The notes under the pieces were generated by a model. The model saw nothing but the letters and a program-made list of their open reading frames with translations, did not search any database and was not told the origin of the DNA. From Spodoptera frugiperda (taxonomy: Eukaryota > Arthropoda > Insecta > Lepidoptera > Noctuidae), in the NCBI RefSeq assembly GCF_023101765.2, contig NC_064218.1, positions 4,650,001 through 4,714,000 on the forward strand: 64,000 nt of DNA, written 5' to 3'. The translations under genes and the position numbers were made by a program. Below are positions 12,101 to 27,100 of this stretch, piece after piece (the first letter of the stretch is position 1; every line of letters begins with the position of its first letter).

Positions 12101-15100
12101 CTGTTGTATAGAAAAATATTAAATAATCTTCATCGTCCTTATAGATCAGAATCATCATTATCATTGAATGTGATCATTAGTATCATCGATCATAATCGTC
12201 ATTTTTTTATTAATTTACATCAGGCAACGAAACCCCATATTAATATTAATATTAAATATTAATACAATAAAATGCACGATGCTCATAATGAAGAGTCTCA
12301 CTGTGAATCGAAACTAATAGAGGTTTTCTCCAGTAACCGTGATTTTTAGTTAATTTACTATGTCTCACGATAGTTACCTATTATAAAATTTACAACTTAC
12401 CTCCAAAGACCCAAGATGTTGGCTGGTCTCAATAACGATGGTAACAAAATCGTCCAAAGCCTGCACCAGCGATGGGTATCCAGTATTCGTAATAGTATCC
12501 TTGCATAAAGCCTTGGTTTTGTCCAACAAACTTGCAATCCTTAGCAACAGGCTCCCATCTGCTATCAATTTGCTAGGCTGCTCCAATACAGATATGTATC
12601 GCTAATAAAAAATAGAAGATGAAACTTTGTGCATGATATAAAAAAATATTGTCTGTTTCACATAGGAAGAGTATGGTGACGTTTTGGTATTCGTTTAAAA
12701 TAAAATCATATGACATTTTAATAATGAATCTTATATTTTTTTATCATTATCTATTCGGATTCATTGTTGTGTATTTTAATTATACTTTAAAAAGAAAACT
12801 GATGTTGACATCATTGTGTCACCATTAGACTGCAAGGTTGACGCGGTGGCTGGGCAACCGGCTGCCGCGTAACATGTAACGTGTACGATTCTCGTACGAA
12901 GCGACTCTATGTGATCTATAAATTATTACACAGGAGAAAATTCTAGTGTGAGGGGTTTTTTTAAATAACCATACCTTTCCTATGTGAAACGACTAAGATA
13001 TAATGTTAGCTATGTGGTAAACAAACAATTGTATTATGTATACAAATTCTACCCCGCAACCGCTACGATTTATTAAAGAAACAAACACCAGTTGAATTAA
13101 TTACTTCTGTGCACAATTGAACCTTAGTTTCATGCTTTTATTTTTTATAATATAAACTATATTTAGATGTAACAGGAGTGACTTAATTATTTCTACTATT
13201 AACTAGAATTATTTAATTAATTATTTAAAACATTTAAAGTGAGGTCGATCAATTTTATTTTTGTGGCATGCGCATTAATGACGCTACCATCTACCTCTAC
13301 CTTTTATAAAATAAAACTGCCAAATCAACTTAAATTAAAAACATAGGCATCTAAAAAGAAAATATATAAAATCTGTGTGCCTTCTCCATTAAAACATGCG
13401 ATATTTATGTAAATAATCAAAAATAATTAAATATGTAGGTTCAACTGCATACAGAAATTTTGCAACAAAAAATAAAATAATCTGAACAAGCAATACTACC
13501 TGCAAATGCTGTGAATTAAAAATAAAACCAGCATTAGTATGTGTTTAATACAGTGTCATTGCAAAATAATAGAAACAAAAAAAGAAAAATATTAGCTACA
13601 GTGGAATGGAGGGAACGTGCAAGTTATATTCAACCTTAAAGTCTTATAGTTATAGTCTATTTTACAGGTTCGAGGCAATGTTTGAGTGGTTTCGTTATTA
13701 TTGTTAAGTGAAGAGAAGAATAAGAAAAAATAAAATCATTTGTTAAATTCCCTACCGCCTTACTCAGAGTCATTTAATAGTTATGTAACCCACGTACGTT
13801 AGCTATTGTTTTTGGAACAAAATCTTTACTAAGCAATAGTTGAAGTAATCATTAAATGTCTCTGAGTACGGCAGTTAGTGTTATTTAAAGCAAATAGTGT
13901 TATTTCTTATGTTTTATTATGTTTTAACCCATTATTTCATTTTAAAAAACAAAGTATTTGTCAATTTTAATTCATTATTAACTGGTATAAGAGGCAATAT
14001 ATCATATTAGTTTACTATTAGATGAAGTTAGTTCTACATGAACTTAAATTTTAAATATGGACTATGCCTCCTAAAGCAATTGTAAAGTCTTTGTCAAATT
14101 TTGCACAGGCGCGGTAGCATTAATCCCTGACCTTCTCTCTTTGACACTTTGATTGACGTTAGTGTATGGTACCCGTGCATTTAAACGTACTTATACGTAC
14201 TCGTACGTACGTAAAGATAAATGAAAATATTTGTGTATGAAAAATAATTATTATTTACAAAAAAGATTCACACAAACAAATCGACACAAAACAACGAAAA
14301 TCCTGCACAAAAAATGACAAGGAACCTCCCATAATTTCCGACTACAATAAAATACTAAATCCAATGCACATACCTTAATATTCCTGCAGACGAGCATGTA
14401 GTTCTGCACGTCGATCATGTAGGCGCCGCCCGTGGGGGCGTTAGCCGTCGTGGTACGCTTCGGTCGGTCCCAGATACCCACGTGGTCGCCTACCACTTCC
14501 GTCGAATTGTCCACTATACAGCTCGTCACGCTTTCTTTTAGAACGTTCTAAAATAATATTTAAGGATATGAGAATATGGTTGACTATCCTTTGAATTTGA
14601 GAAACAATTTTGGAGCATATTTCTTTCTAAGTAGCTTAAGTAGTACCATTTTAGGGCGGTTAAATTAATTGAGTAGTATTTATTATTCCTATTTAAATAG
14701 AAAATTTTACAAGAATATTGTGAAAGATGACAGTTTAAGCAAATATAAACTTTATCGCACTAAAAATAAAATCGACTTTTCTAGAGCAAATTCTGACCAC
14801 AAAAAACACGCACATCAAAACATACTCAACCTTCAATCGAAACCAAACTTTAAGACTACACAATAAGGTTTAAAATCGACTATTTATATAGCTCCCTACC
14901 TCAAACTCCTTAGTATGTTTATGGAGAGCTTTATGGGCCTTTTCAACAGTGTCTTTAACACTCCAGTAACTAAGGTCTCGGTCCCAAGTGCATATCTTCA
15001 CAAAGTCGCGCAATTTCTTCTCAATGGGAGCGCGCTTCTCTTTAATGTGGGCGGCAACTTGTGCGCTGAATTGCGCATAGTAGTTGTATGTGTTCCATAG

Positions 15101-18100
15101 GACTGCTAGGAGTTCGTCTGAAAGAGAGGGAAGGTAGTTGTAAATGAGTGTCTTGTGTGCTTTGTATAATGTGTGTTATACTCCTCCAGTCGGGATGCTG
15201 TCCGGAGCTGCGAAAAACCTAAGGGATTTACGGGGGCTCTAGTGTTAAGAAGGAGTAGGAACGCGGTGGTTTTTGGTCAGTAAGAGTCTGACTCTCCCCC
15301 TCTTCACCTCACCCGGGCGGAAGAAGTCATTGAATGAATTCCACCCCCTCAAAAAAAGACTAAACATAATTTTAGCTAATTTTCATTTATATTGATTTTA
15401 AATTATGTAGTTCAGTGGCAATGAGTTTGAGAGTCAATTTACTGCAAAAAATGTCGAGCTGAAATGTTAAGACTGCTATGATGAAAATAAAAAAATCTTA
15501 ATTTGCTTAAACATTTGCCACATTGCCCACTCCGAGATTGAAGAAGAGCTATCATTAACATGGTTTTTTTTGGAAAATCATCCATTGACTTCTCCCGCCT
15601 CCTGCCCTAGACGAGGCATATCAGACTCTTACTGACTAAATACCACCCCATTTCAACTCCTGCTTTTCACGCCGGGCCCCGATAAACCCGGTAGGCAGCC
15701 CCCAGCTCCGAATCATCACAGATACCTCCACAACCCACGTAAAGATTAAAACAAAATTAAAACACAATAAATAAGCCTTACCTCTCCTCTCCGAAGGTTC
15801 CAAATGCACCAAGTGACAATGGTACACGAATATGATATCCAACCTTATTTCGTACTCTGCTAAGTTCGATTTTTCCATGAAGTCTTTGAGCACTGTAATG
15901 ACTCTATCGGCCGGTACGGGTTCCGTTGTCGTGTCTAGGTATGAACTGATGACGGAATAGAGGTAGAACCAGTACTTATGTGCTTCGGATTGTTTCCTGA
16001 AAATGTTAGGTGCGGTTAGAATAAATTCGTCCTTATGTATAGAATGGTAAGGTTCAAATTGCTTTCATAACAAGTCTTATAACTGTAACTATCTTGAATA
16101 TCTTTTACTTAGTTTCCTTTATAAAGTTCAAGGAAACGGTCTTTAAGATTAAAGATTCTACATATATTTTATTTTATTTAACACATTTCTCAAATGATAG
16201 ATATAAAATGTTTCAAATAATATAACCTAACCAAATCATCTATTTTAAAACACATCATTAAATCTATCAATGTTCGAATTATGTGTCCTTAATCAACAAC
16301 GCAATATATTGAACACAAACACATGTGTATACAAATATCATTTCTCACATACTACTCACCTATTATACAGATTATTAAGACACTCCTTCCAGTGCGCCAT
16401 CTCTAGTTTCCTCCAATTTATAATCTGTTGTCCGACAGCCAGAGACACTTCGATCATATTGTTGCCTTTATGGGCGTTTTTGTTCCACTCCTCTATTTTA
16501 TCCCGGAGCAACTCTAGTCCCGTCAGGAACCGACTCACCGGACTTGTTACCGGGAAACTGAGGATTCTGTTTACTATTACTATGATCTGAAATGTAAATG
16601 GTGTTTTAGTAAAATGGCACTCTAAACTTTGGCGAGAATACTCTTGTTTTTAAACATTCAATCTTTAATACTTCAGCTGGAAAAGTAATGACGCTTTACT
16701 TTAGTTTCAACAAGAGATGAGTTTATGTATCTTTTATTCTAGATGAACAAAAACAACGATAATCTGAACCAATCTATTGTTAGCATCCATACATACATAC
16801 ATACCTTCTATTTATAGACATCCATCTATGAGGCGGGCTGTTTTTGACAAAAATATTCAAATAAATTAAAAAAACTTACCTCCTTCAAAGTAGGGAAGTC
16901 TGGCCATTGATCAAGCAGTTCATTGGTGTTCTCTTTCACCCGGTGTAACAGTGGCACACACTGCTTGGTTTCCGAGACCCACGCGGATCTGTAGAAGTCT
17001 ACCTTACTTGAAGAATCTAAAATACAAAAACAATCAGTTTAATATCACCCCTTTGATACAAAACCTAAATCCAGAATTCATGTTTTAACAGATATAAGGT
17101 ATTCAAATATTGGTACATATCGTCATATCGTCACGCCTTTAAATCCCCGTAGGGTTAGGCAGAGGTGCACATTATGGCACGTATTGCCACTGTGTACACC
17201 CACTTTTCACAATTTTTGTTGTAAGTCCCATGTAATAGGTGGTGAGCCTATTGCCATATACCGGGCACATTTCCAGACTCCGTGCTACTACTGAGAAATT
17301 TTCGAAAACCGAAAAAATCCCAGTAATACTTCGCCCGACCCGGGAATCGAACCCGAGACCCCTTGCCCCGGCAGTCGCACTTGCAACCACTCGGCCAACG
17401 AGGCAGTCAAATATTGGTGTCCTAAGCAAAAATTGTAGTGTAGTTTTTACCCTACAATACTGCATAAATGTAATGTGTAAAGGTTCTTCAAACGAAATAT
17501 TAGAATTAATTTGGAAACAGAAGAATGGAATATAAAAAATAACATCGTACCTTCCCCATCAACCTTATCCTTAATCTGAGCAATAAGGACCATCAAACTC
17601 GGCGATATCTTCCCTTCAAACTCGGCATCCAAAGCGTCCCACGCGTTATTTATAAGCCGGCTAAATGTGGGATACCTTTCCAAGAACGGACTGACGACGT
17701 CATTACCGACCAACTTCTTTCGGTCGGGTAACCAATCCGCTGACGTCATGTTACGGACTAAATTGGAATGCCATTTGTATACTAGGGAAATATCTTCAGG
17801 TGTTATAAGGAGTTTTTGTTTGGGTTTCTCTGTTTTTGGGGTCTTTACTGGTACTTGTTCGAGGGTTGGCGGTTTAAACTCTGCGAAGTCCTGGTCAGAG
17901 TAAGATGGGAACATCTCCATCATTTCTTCTAAGGCCATCGCTTCTTCATCTTCGTCTTCGCATTTTGATCTGGAAATGGTTTAAGTTGTTATGGTGGTTC
18001 TTAATAGATCGATGCTGATTCAATACATCGTTGACTGGGATCAAAATAATTAAATAATCTTTATCGCTTAAAACTGAGAGTACAACTGATTCCTTTGAAA

Positions 18101-21100
18101 TTTAAATAGGTCAGTTTCCTTCTAGTTAAATTCAATACATTTTTTTTAAAACCTCAAAAACTATTTTTTCTATGAATTTTGTACGAAATAGTGCTTTATG
18201 ACGTCACCAGATTTTTACTTAATTTGTAGAAAATTATCTAGAATAGTTCGAAAATTAAGTAGATCATCAAATCTATGAATGAATATGTGATTATTTTTGT
18301 ATATGCAATGTTTTTGTTATGACTCTTATGTATACCGGGTTTGTTTACCACCCGAAACACCAGAGGCGTTACAAGTGCGTTACCGGTCTTTTGGGGGGTT
18401 ATGGATTGTTGGGGATTGGGCAACCACTAGGTGTAACTTACTTAGTAACATATAAAGCTTCTTCATCCTGCTTTTTCTTCTCGATTTCCCTCTGTTGTTG
18501 CTCCCACGCCTTCACGAGCGCGTTGAGTGTAGTCAGAATGGATTCCATAGATATTCTGTCGATCTTGTCTAGCGCTGTGCAGTGCATGCGTATCTCCAGT
18601 AGGTTCATTTTCAACACCCTGTGGATAGGTTTCATAGTTAGAATACTTCTTAGTGCATAGGTCTCTTAAAAGGTAGTTTTATTAAGAGTTTTAGTTATAG
18701 TGCGCGCGGAACTAGTTGACTTGTAAAAGTTCATTTGTCTTTTGGTTGGTCATCATTGTCTAATCTCATATGCGTTGCAAGCAGTATGCAAACCGCCTCC
18801 TCACCTCTGTCGCCGAGCGGCTAACTAGTTCCGCGCGTACTATATGTATGATTTAAAACACATTTGCACAAATTGCTAGTTACGTACTTTGAACTGATTA
18901 ACTCGGTACGTATTACCCGAAAAATGTAATAATCGGATGAGTCGGATATTTAATTTAAAGTAAAATCCCTCTTAGAAATATTTATCAACAGCTAAAACTA
19001 TATACTTTGAAATTGGGAATAGATGCTATTGCAAAAACTAAGATACACATTTCTTTTTTATCCCAATGTTTTTGTATAATACAAAGAAGACCCAAAAAAT
19101 ATAAATAAGAAAACAAAAACACTTACTGAACAACCTCCACTTCAGCAGGATGCGTCTCTTCGCTAGCACCCATGACATTTCTAGCCAACAACTGACTGAA
19201 ATTCATGGACAAAAACCTGTTCAAATGCGCCTCCCTACCGCCAATATTAGGTATATCATTGGGGAACACCATCAAATCATGTACAGCCTCCTTTAACAAT
19301 GTACCTTGTTCGATCTTAACTAACAATTCCTTAGTCAAATCGTTCAAAGAGGTTATACTAAAAACGAGCTGCGATATGGAACTTTGCAAAGGCTTTGCTA
19401 AGTCTGGCATAGCTTCGGAATAAGTCTCTATTTTCTTATAAAACGCGTTGACGGAATACAGCCATGAAGAAGTTTCTTTGATGACTCTCTGTGCGGTTTG
19501 CAGCACTGTTTTGTTCGTGCTGTTGGTAACTATGACTCCGTACAGCTCTTTGCTTGCGTTTATCAGGTTGATTGTAATGTCATGTGTTGTTTTTGAAGAT
19601 AGAACTGATTTTGTGAAGTGTTTGCAGTCCTGTGAAAAGAAGAATAAAATGTATTACACTATTTAAGTTGCAAATTAGACTTAAAATACAACATTCCCAT
19701 TTTAACAAAAGACAAATAGGGCTCAACCTAATATAATATATGTATATTTTTGTTTTTTACCTTGTCTCACACTAGGAGTGCCTCCTGTGTGTTTTAACAA
19801 ACATACAAATTCACATCACACCTAGACCCGAAGCAACAAGTTGCCCGTTCGGGGATCGAACCCGCTGCCCTTTACACAGCAGCCAGTTGCCCAGTCACCG
19901 CGTCAACCGTGCAGTCGAATATCAGATAAAAGTAGGCCACAATATCTTTACACCTAAATAAATAACAAAAAACCTATACTTACGTTAGCAAAACTCAAAT
20001 ACTTCGGCTCTTCAGGTCTGAAAGTATTACCAAGCTTATACTTGTTAACTTTATCAACCGTCCTTTGTCGGAGCTCCATAATAGTGCGGCAATGTGGGTG
20101 CACTTTTAACAAACCGCTTTCTTTGCTTAATTTGTTAAAAGTGACTTGGGAAGGCCTGTCTACACCGCCATAATAGTCAATGGAACCTGTCACTATACCG
20201 TGGAAGTAATAAACGCTTAACAAAGCATCAAACATTTTAATATCCTCCTCTATGTACTTGACTTTAAGTCTATATTTGGCTACACGGTCCATCGGAACGA
20301 TTTCAGACAAAATCTTCGTTGTTAAAACACTTGTATGTACTGATAACTGTGTGGTGATCATTTTCATTCGTAATTCGTCTGTATTCTTGTTCAATAAGGT
20401 TAAAAGTCCATCGTACGCTATGTTCGCTTCGATTAGTATGTCGTCGAAGTTTGTGTGTCTGTATCGCGCTCGAACGTTTTCGGTGACGTTGAAACGTTTC
20501 TCCTCGAACGTTTTCGTTTCGTTCTTTAGTTCGAGAGCTGAGTATAAGAAGGTTATGAGTTGCTCGTATTTCTTCATTTCGAATTTCGCGTCTGATACCC
20601 TGCAATAGAGAATGTAATAATGTACATTTTAGCTTCAAATATAAAATGCTTGTATAATATTATTATGAAATGATTAAAAAGTTGAACATTTACCAAAAAA
20701 AAGGTTTTATTTCTTTATGCAAAGTTATAAATTTAGTGAAGTCCCCTTTTAAGCAATAATAGAGGAAGTAATAGAATAATTGATTTTAGTTTACCAAATT
20801 GGTACTCAAAATATAAAATACTTACAACTTGATCGATACTGCACAATCCAGTGTGGCAATATTCTTCCACAGGACATTCAACACAGTTCCCAGTTGCATG
20901 GAGTAGTTTGTTCTATCCTCCATCGACACAGCTTCATACGCCAACAAGTGACGCGACTCTGAAATATTAGTTACATTTTTATTTGAATTTCATTCAAAAC
21001 CTAAGCTGGAATGATTGCAAGAGTGTTTATCTTCATAAAGGGGTCTTATGTTCGGTTCTCATGATAGGTAAGGTGTTGGTGAGATTTTCGATTTCATAAA

Positions 21101-24100
21101 ACTGAAGTTTGAGTGTGTACTGGCAATAGGCTCACTCCCTATTACATGGAACTTAAGTGAAAAAGAAAGATTTGAAACTTAAGTGAAAGAAGAAACTCAT
21201 TTAAGTTTTCACTCAATCGGTAGTCCTCTAGGTATTTACCTAGCTTCACTAACGGACAGACTGATTATATTTTTTCTGACGTTTCAAAAGTACCTGGATA
21301 TGGTATAGCTAAAATAAATGCTTTGACTTTGTCAAATTTTAACCCATACAACATAAGAGTGACAAACTTACCAGGATTATCAGAAGACACGGTAAACTTC
21401 TGCATGTAATACGGAAGCAGAGGTAGATTATTGGACAATCTCTTGCTGTTCACTGGAATCTCTTCCACTACATCTTCTGAACTGGTGGGGTCGTAAGGAG
21501 TGAAGAACGGGGCGGGGTAGAAGGCAGGAGAATAGACCACGGCCTTGTAATACTCGTCCCAGAATTTTATTGGCAGTGATGATATCCTAAAAGAGAATTT
21601 GGATGTTATACTTTTGTCTTAGAGTGTGTAAAGTATTTGATATGCTATTATAGTGAAAGTTTTTAAAAGATGCTCTAAATTTTAAGTGAATTTTTAAACC
21701 AAAACTTTGAAATGGACAAAAACTGAAATAGTAAAATCATCAATTAATACTGTATTTAATTCCGATTCGCATGCAAACAAACATCATATGTATCAAACAA
21801 CAGCTATTGGACGGAATTATTAATTGAAAATATTTACATAATACGTTGTCATATCGTCACGTCGCTTATCCCAGAAGGGATAGGCAGAGGTGCACATATG
21901 TAGCATAATATTTATCTTTACATATCAGAATATCTTACCTCTCACAAAGCACACTGCCATCATCATTCTGAAGCTTCAACAATACTTCCATCAGATTCAA
22001 CAAAGCCTGAGGGAATCCTTTGGTCACCTTGCCCAAGGCGACCAAACTGGCCAGCACTTCCGAGCTCTCAATACTAACAGTCACTATGTCTCCATTCTTT
22101 GATATCTCCGTCAAAACGTTGAGGAAATCTCTTTGTAGGATGGTCAGGACCCTTTGGACCACATAGGAGATGATTGGAAGTATCTTGACGTGAGATCCTG
22201 GCTTCTCAATGGCCTTGCTCTCAACTTGCTCAAGGTTATTCTGAATTGTTTTTAGCTTTTCGCTATCCGGCACGTCTAAAGCCAATGTCATGTCCGTTAC
22301 AGCATAATTGTCAGCTGATAGTCTATGCAGTTGTTTCGAAATTGGTTGGTTTAGGTCCAAAGAGACTTTGTTGTAGATCTTAGTCCTTTCCATACAAGCC
22401 TCATACTCTGCCTGGTTATCCAACAATTTCGGTTGGCCGTATGACTTGCGCAGTTTCTTGCTCAACTTCGTGTATTCCGTATTGTCTTCTTCAATAGACA
22501 TTGCTATCACCGCTGACGAGTCATTGAAACGTCTGAGCAAGTTCTCACGGCCTGACAGTTTTAGTAAAGGATGTATCAAATGTTTTTGGACCCATTTGCT
22601 ATGTGCGTACAGTAGAGGGACAATGTCTTCTCTCAACACTTTGCGCCGACTGGCTTCACCGCTTTCTGCAAAGATCTGTTCATGAGCCGTCCTAAAGAAC
22701 CTCTCCCTCCAGCTCAGAAGTTGGAACATATTGCAAGCTGTTTCGTCATCCAAATTACTTCTGTTTATGCCTATTGAGATGAACTCGTCAAGAATAGCGA
22801 GATATCTTTGGCAGAACTTTAGTATCGGGTATTCTGGAAAATCGTCTGTTAACTTCCCTTCCATTACAGCGTTGGAATAATTAGCAACAGTAAATATTCC
22901 CTCAGGTGCAGAGATCTTCAAGTAGTAAGTGATCAGATTATTGTACAACGTGAGTCCCTCTCTGTTACCCATACGTATTTCCCGGTCCTCCAAACTGTAT
23001 AATTCTGGGTAGTACTTTTTATACGCTTGTAACTCTCCGTAGAACTTGTACATTTCAAAGCATATGTCATTCATTGTCTCGACGTACTCAGCGTCAGTAC
23101 CACGGCACTGTTTCTTCAAGATATTGTTGATGATGCCATAGGTGGAAGTGAAATAAGTCGGATGCACTCGTTGGTACACTGAGTACAAACCAAACATGAC
23201 GTGTAGTGGTGATTCTATAGTGGAATTCTTAGTTTCTTGCACAGCAATATAGCAGAGCTGTTTGGCGATTTCAACTGGAGTGTTTCTACAGAAACCTTTT
23301 ACTCCAGTAGTGTGGAATGTATCTGCGTGTACGATAGCCTTTTCATCGATTTTGTTTCCATTTACCTTTTCTTCCAAGGCCTTCAACATGGAGTTCTTCA
23401 TTTCTGCGAGTGAAGCGTTCACGTTGGATGCAAAATCGGCGCCGCATCGTGGTTTGATGTACACGTCTGAGAAGCTGCTGATGATGGCAGTGGTGGCAGA
23501 AATACCACGGAGTAACTGTTGCCACGTCAGGTGAGCCGCTTGTAAGAGATGCGAAATGGTTGGACGATCGAGACCTGGAGAAAGAGAATCATTAAGTAAA
23601 TAACTACAAAAGCCATGTCAGTAATGAAACTAAATTCTATCTAAGCTAAAATACATACCTTCAACAAACGTCTGCATCAGCTCGTGGCATTTAATGCACA
23701 CGTCATGGTATTTAGTAGGCAGTCCACTTGAAGAGAGTAAAGCCCTCAAATCAAATAAGTTCTCAGTTTCAGATACATACGAATTCTGCATCTCATCTGG
23801 TCTTAGAAGAGATATCTCCACCCCTCGGTTCCTCATAGCCCTTGAGATCTCACCGTACTTCGGATCCATAGTGAAAAACACACGGAAATTTGGATGAGGT
23901 TTTATTTCGCTAAATTCTCCCCTTTCGGGAATGCTTAGTACTCCATTCGGTTCCAATAAACCGTTCAATCTATCAAGAACGGCTGCAGACGTAAGATTCA
24001 CGTTGTCCAGGAGCAACCATGAACCTTCTAGCATGGTCTTCACAAGCAAAGAGTCCACGAACTCGAACTTTCCACCAGCATTTACTGATGATGCCTGTGA

Positions 24101-27100
24101 TACTTTGTTCTGCAGCTTCTTCAAACTATTCACGATGTCATTTAATCTCTTGAGAACTTGTTCTTGACGCTCATTGTTTTGTATCAATTTCTCGCAATGA
24201 GCAAGAAGGAACTCAATCTTTTGGTTGAACTTTGCTGTATTCTCTTCCGATATTTCATTACTGGTAGTCTTGTTCAATTTTTGGTACTCATGCAGTTCAG
24301 TTATCAGAAGATTATTTTTCCATTCAAATGCTCTTTGCATTATCCACATGTTTCTAATCGTTTGTAACGTTAGAGTCTCAATTTTTTCGAACAAGTTCTC
24401 TAGATTTCTGTTGAAATCGACTTGTTCGAAACCACCGAGGAGATCTGAAACGTCCATTGCCGATGTCACTGGTATGACTTGCAGTTCGTTCCCTGTCAAG
24501 TCTGCAAGTACTTGCACAATACTGCTTTTGCCTGTGGCTGAAGGTCCAACTAGAATTGTCAACCAATTCATCTTGATGCTTTGGGCCACCGCTTTCAATA
24601 TCGGCATTTGACTTCTAAGCACAAGCAAATTCGTGTCAAAAGATCGACGGTTTTTGAACTCTTTCTGATCTTTCCTGTTTAAGATTACGTCTCCAAACAC
24701 TACAGTTGGAAGGCTGACATAGAACTGTGGATTGGGATCACTTCTCGGGTAGTCAGGAAGGAATATTTTATTATAGGCTTCGATCATTTTCTCCTTATCT
24801 TCCTGTGTTCTCATACGGTTCACGTAGAGCATATCGACGAATTTTCCAGGGGAAAGGATTTCTCGTTCTTTCTCGTCCAATATGATGGCCTCGCACCACC
24901 TCTGTATGTCTCTCAAGTTCATTTCCCAAGGAGCTCCTCTGTGGCCCCAAGACTGAATCTCCGTCACTTCATGAGCTACTTTGCAGTTGAATTCTACTAT
25001 CTTGTGTAGAATGTCTTTGGGTATAGCTGAATACTGTGACTCCACAATGTATATCAAGTCTTCTTTAGTCAATGTATCGATATAAACTTGAGTAAATCGG
25101 TTCAAGAAGGAAACGGGTAGACCTCTGCGCGCTCCTCCTTGCTTCAAAGGATTTTGGCAGGCGAATAGTCTGGTCTGCTCTTTGACCTTGAAGGTTCTAC
25201 CAAGTTCAGGAATGAATACTTCACCTCGGTGATCCAAGCAAGCATTAAGACCTTCGAGCACTGGTTGTGGAGCCAAATTCAACTCGTCCAAAAGAATCCA
25301 GTCACCATTTTGCAGCGCGCTCAAGAATGCACCTTCTTTGAACATGAAAGATCCATCTTCTGTTGGGAGGTCCGTTCCGAATAAGTCTGTTATATCCTGG
25401 GAAGAAAGGAAAAAATTATAAGAAACAGAATCATTAAAAATACCGAAAATATTATTAGTCTAACTAAGGAATACTCACAGTTTGGTCACTCAAATTGATC
25501 CGAACAACTTTGTGGCCGGAAGATTTTGCAAGTGCAGTCACTAAACTTGTCTTTCCAACTCCTGGGTTTCCTTCAAGCAGTATGGCTTTATTCAGCTGCA
25601 GCCCACGCAACAGTCTCAAAGTATTGGCACCAGTCGTTGGAGCCGTGAACGTGAAGTTTTGTTCGCCCTCAGTACTTCCTTGACCAACTTCAATATAAAA
25701 TGGCTTGATCCCAAACTTCTCAGGACCACTCTCCGCCACAAACTTAGTCTGTTTGTTACTCAACATTTCTCGCAAACCTTCCATGTATTCACTTCCACTT
25801 GATTTTATTTGTTCCAACAATAAATTGATAGCATTTTTCCGAAGTAAAACTAGTGTTTCGGAATCAATGTGTCCCGTTAGCGCTGTTCCGAAACAGTCCA
25901 AGAATGTCATACAAGCGCCGTGGACATACGCTTCTGGAGTGTCCAAAAGACCTTTGGCAACTGTTATATTAATGAAGTTGACCCACGAGAGTAGATCACG
26001 GATACTGAATGGGAATTTGTTCGTCACTTCAGAGTTCTTCAACCAATCGGTGAAGTTTAGGATCGAAGTACCTATGCCTGAGCTACCATCTTCTTGGTTG
26101 CCAAGCGATACTCCTTTGTTAACACTCTTTTCGAGTACTTTCAATAAGTCTTCCCTGGATGTGACACTATCGCACCATATTTCGGTAAATCGGTTACGAA
26201 GAGCGGGTGACAGCTCTTTCTTACCGAAATCTCCTCCAGGGTTCATAGTTCCGATAAAGTGGAAGTTCTTATTCGCTGTGATGACAACGATGTCGGAATT
26301 GTTTTCCATACCTCTTTCAGCGAGTACTAGCTGCCTTTCAGGTTCTAGTAAAGAGTTCATTCTCTCCAATACACTGTCATCAGCCAATGATATTTCATCA
26401 GCTAGGAACATGTTTCCTGTCTCCATAGCCTTGATCAATGGTCCATCGACCCATTCGAAGAGTCTGCCATCGTTTTGGTACTGTCGTACAGGACGGAGGC
26501 CTCCTAGGAAATCTGAGCTTTCCGTGTGCATGTGGCAGTTGACTGTCAGTAACTGACATTTTTTCAGAGCTGCCAGCACTTGACATATTGTTGTCTTTCC
26601 ACAACCAGTTTCACCGACCAGCAAGACTGGCTCATCGAAACTGAATGACTTTGCTATTAAGACCGCAAGTCTTCTCATATTGTACGTCCAGACAACGTGA
26701 GAGAACTCCTCAAGTTGGTTATTTAAAATAGTCTCCAGAATAGACTTGGTAACAGGAGACGTGGTTGAGTGCAGAGTAAAAAGATTGTCAGGGTTGACCT
26801 TCCTTTTAATATGTTTCTCTATCACTTCCTCAATAATGGATCTTTCGTCAGTCTGTCGAACTTTTCCAGCTAAGATGAGGTAGCCCTCGTCGGCTATGTG
26901 TTGATCCCAATCGTAAAATTTATCGTCAGTCAAAGATTCCTTAGAGGCACACTTGTATCGTTGGCCCCATCGGAACAAGTCTCTCAGTGTGATGAATCCG
27001 TCTTTGCCCTGAACGGCTGCGGAACCTCGGCGTCTAATTTGAAGATCCGCCATAACCGCTATCATTTTCTTACTATAAGCTGGAGGAACATGACATCTTT

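Noticed and set aside
17343..17397. tRNA gene on the minus strand
   Set aside because: A and B boxes are present but the cloverleaf is not complete and the sequence is part of a 300 bp repeat seen three times. It is a SINE.
19853..19862. Second tRNA-like B box
   Set aside because: Same reasoning: it belongs to the family 2 SINE.
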